Below are positions 63,628-64,000 of a stretch of 64,000 nucleotides of DNA, in pieces. The position numbers were made by a program, and so were the translations under genes. Every line of letters starts with the position of its first letter. Position 1 is the first letter of the stretch. Below the pieces are notes generated by a model. That model was given only the letters and a program-made list of their open reading frames with translations. It was not told the DNA's origin and searched no databases. Origin of the DNA: Theocolax elegans (lineage: Eukaryota; Arthropoda; Insecta; Hymenoptera; Cerocephalidae); contig CM047426.1 of NCBI GenBank assembly GCA_026168455.1, positions 39,428,175-39,492,174 on the forward strand. The letters are read 5' to 3'.

Positions 63628-64000
63628 TTTTATTCTTGATTTTGTGCCCTCTTTTTCCTGGCACTTCCTACCGTTTATCCCCCAGGGGACATTAACGGTG
63701 TCCACCTACCACCTATGTGTAGGTGCTTTGTCCCTCCCTTAAAAACCCCACCATCTCGCATTCACCCGGGGTTATGCCCGTGGATGAGGGAAACCTGTGA
63801 AGCAGGGAAAACCTCACCCGAGATGGCCGGTGTATTCGAAACATTCTTTTTGGGTGTCAAAGTCACATTGCGTAGGCCTTGACACCGAAACCGAATGTTT
63901 CACACCTCCCGCTCAAGTTGTGAAGTGTGAAAAAACACCTAACCCGCCACGAAAGCCAAGCGACCGAGAGCGTCACCCATCCACTTGGGTACCGCGCTCA
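63627..64000 (-). mobile_element. Retroposon with 5S-rRNA-like head, SINE-like, cut by window edge
   Basis: Minus strand from 64000: TGAGCGCGGTACCCAAGTGG then ATGGGTGACGCTCTCGG, which parallels the 5S rRNA internal promoter region (GTACTTGGATGGGTGACC). A body of about 300 bp (for example GGTGTCAAGGCCTACGC, CACCGGCCATCTCGGG) follows and ends in CAAGAATAAAAAAAATATAT, an A-rich/(TA)n tail. GC content is well above the surroundings and there is no ORF. Fits a SINE3-type (5S-derived) SINE; alternatively the 3' UTR of an unknown LINE. The 5' part lies outside the window. Confidence 0.5.

Overview
The window is AT-rich nuclear DNA from an insect. Evidence for this is spliced genes with short GT-AG introns and dense (TA)n/(CA)n/(GA)n microsatellites. 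Its mobile elements (Copia, BEL/Pao, Mag-like gypsy, CR1-group LINEs, hAT and P-type transposases) are of kinds common in insects. Hymenoptera (ant, bee or wasp) is a plausible guess from base composition and element mix, but nothing here proves it. One 100-N assembly gap lies at 25539-25638.

Host genes are few. The best is UBXN6/UBXD1, a p97/VCP cofactor of 438 aa, whose five exons (27966-29866, +) I resolved by eye. A two-exon gene for a small single-pass membrane protein (27414-27913, +) ends only 52 nt upstream of it. One isolated exon at 8264-8442 (+) encodes the catalytic-Cys box of a USP47-type deubiquitinase; no partner exons were found.

Most of the rest is transposable elements. From left to right: a 172-bp satellite (1-711); a hAT transposase broken by one stop codon (842-2857, -); a complete, young Copia element with 240-bp LTRs and a TATAC target duplication (9580-17007, -); a series of fold-back/MITE elements (18.1-24.8 kb) that includes nested ones; an LTR-like GC-rich block and a tandem repeat running into the gap (24.8-25.5 kb); a decayed LINE (30.5-31.5 kb); a 676-bp palindrome (31.8-32.5 kb); a decayed gypsy pol (33.5-35.8 kb, -); a 5'-truncated P-element transposase (38.1-39.8 kb, +); an unclassified transposase-like gene broken by frameshifts (43.3-45.3 kb, -); a Mag-type gag remnant (45.8-46.6 kb, -); a BEL/Pao 3' part (48.5-50.4 kb, -) abutting a fragment of a second Copia family; three copies of one CR1-group LINE (50.8-60.9 kb, all -); a 1.6-kb near-perfect palindrome with a mini-exon in each arm (57.6-59.2 kb); a nearly intact unclassified transposase-like gene (61.2-63.56 kb, -); and a retroposon with a 5S-rRNA-like head at the right edge.

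Overall this is a nested accessory region. Points of interest are the large number and range of fold-back elements, pol III-type tRNA-like sequences (one inside a TIR element), a 5S-headed retroposon, and three otherwise open element reading frames each interrupted by exactly one in-frame stop (TGA, TAG, TAA).
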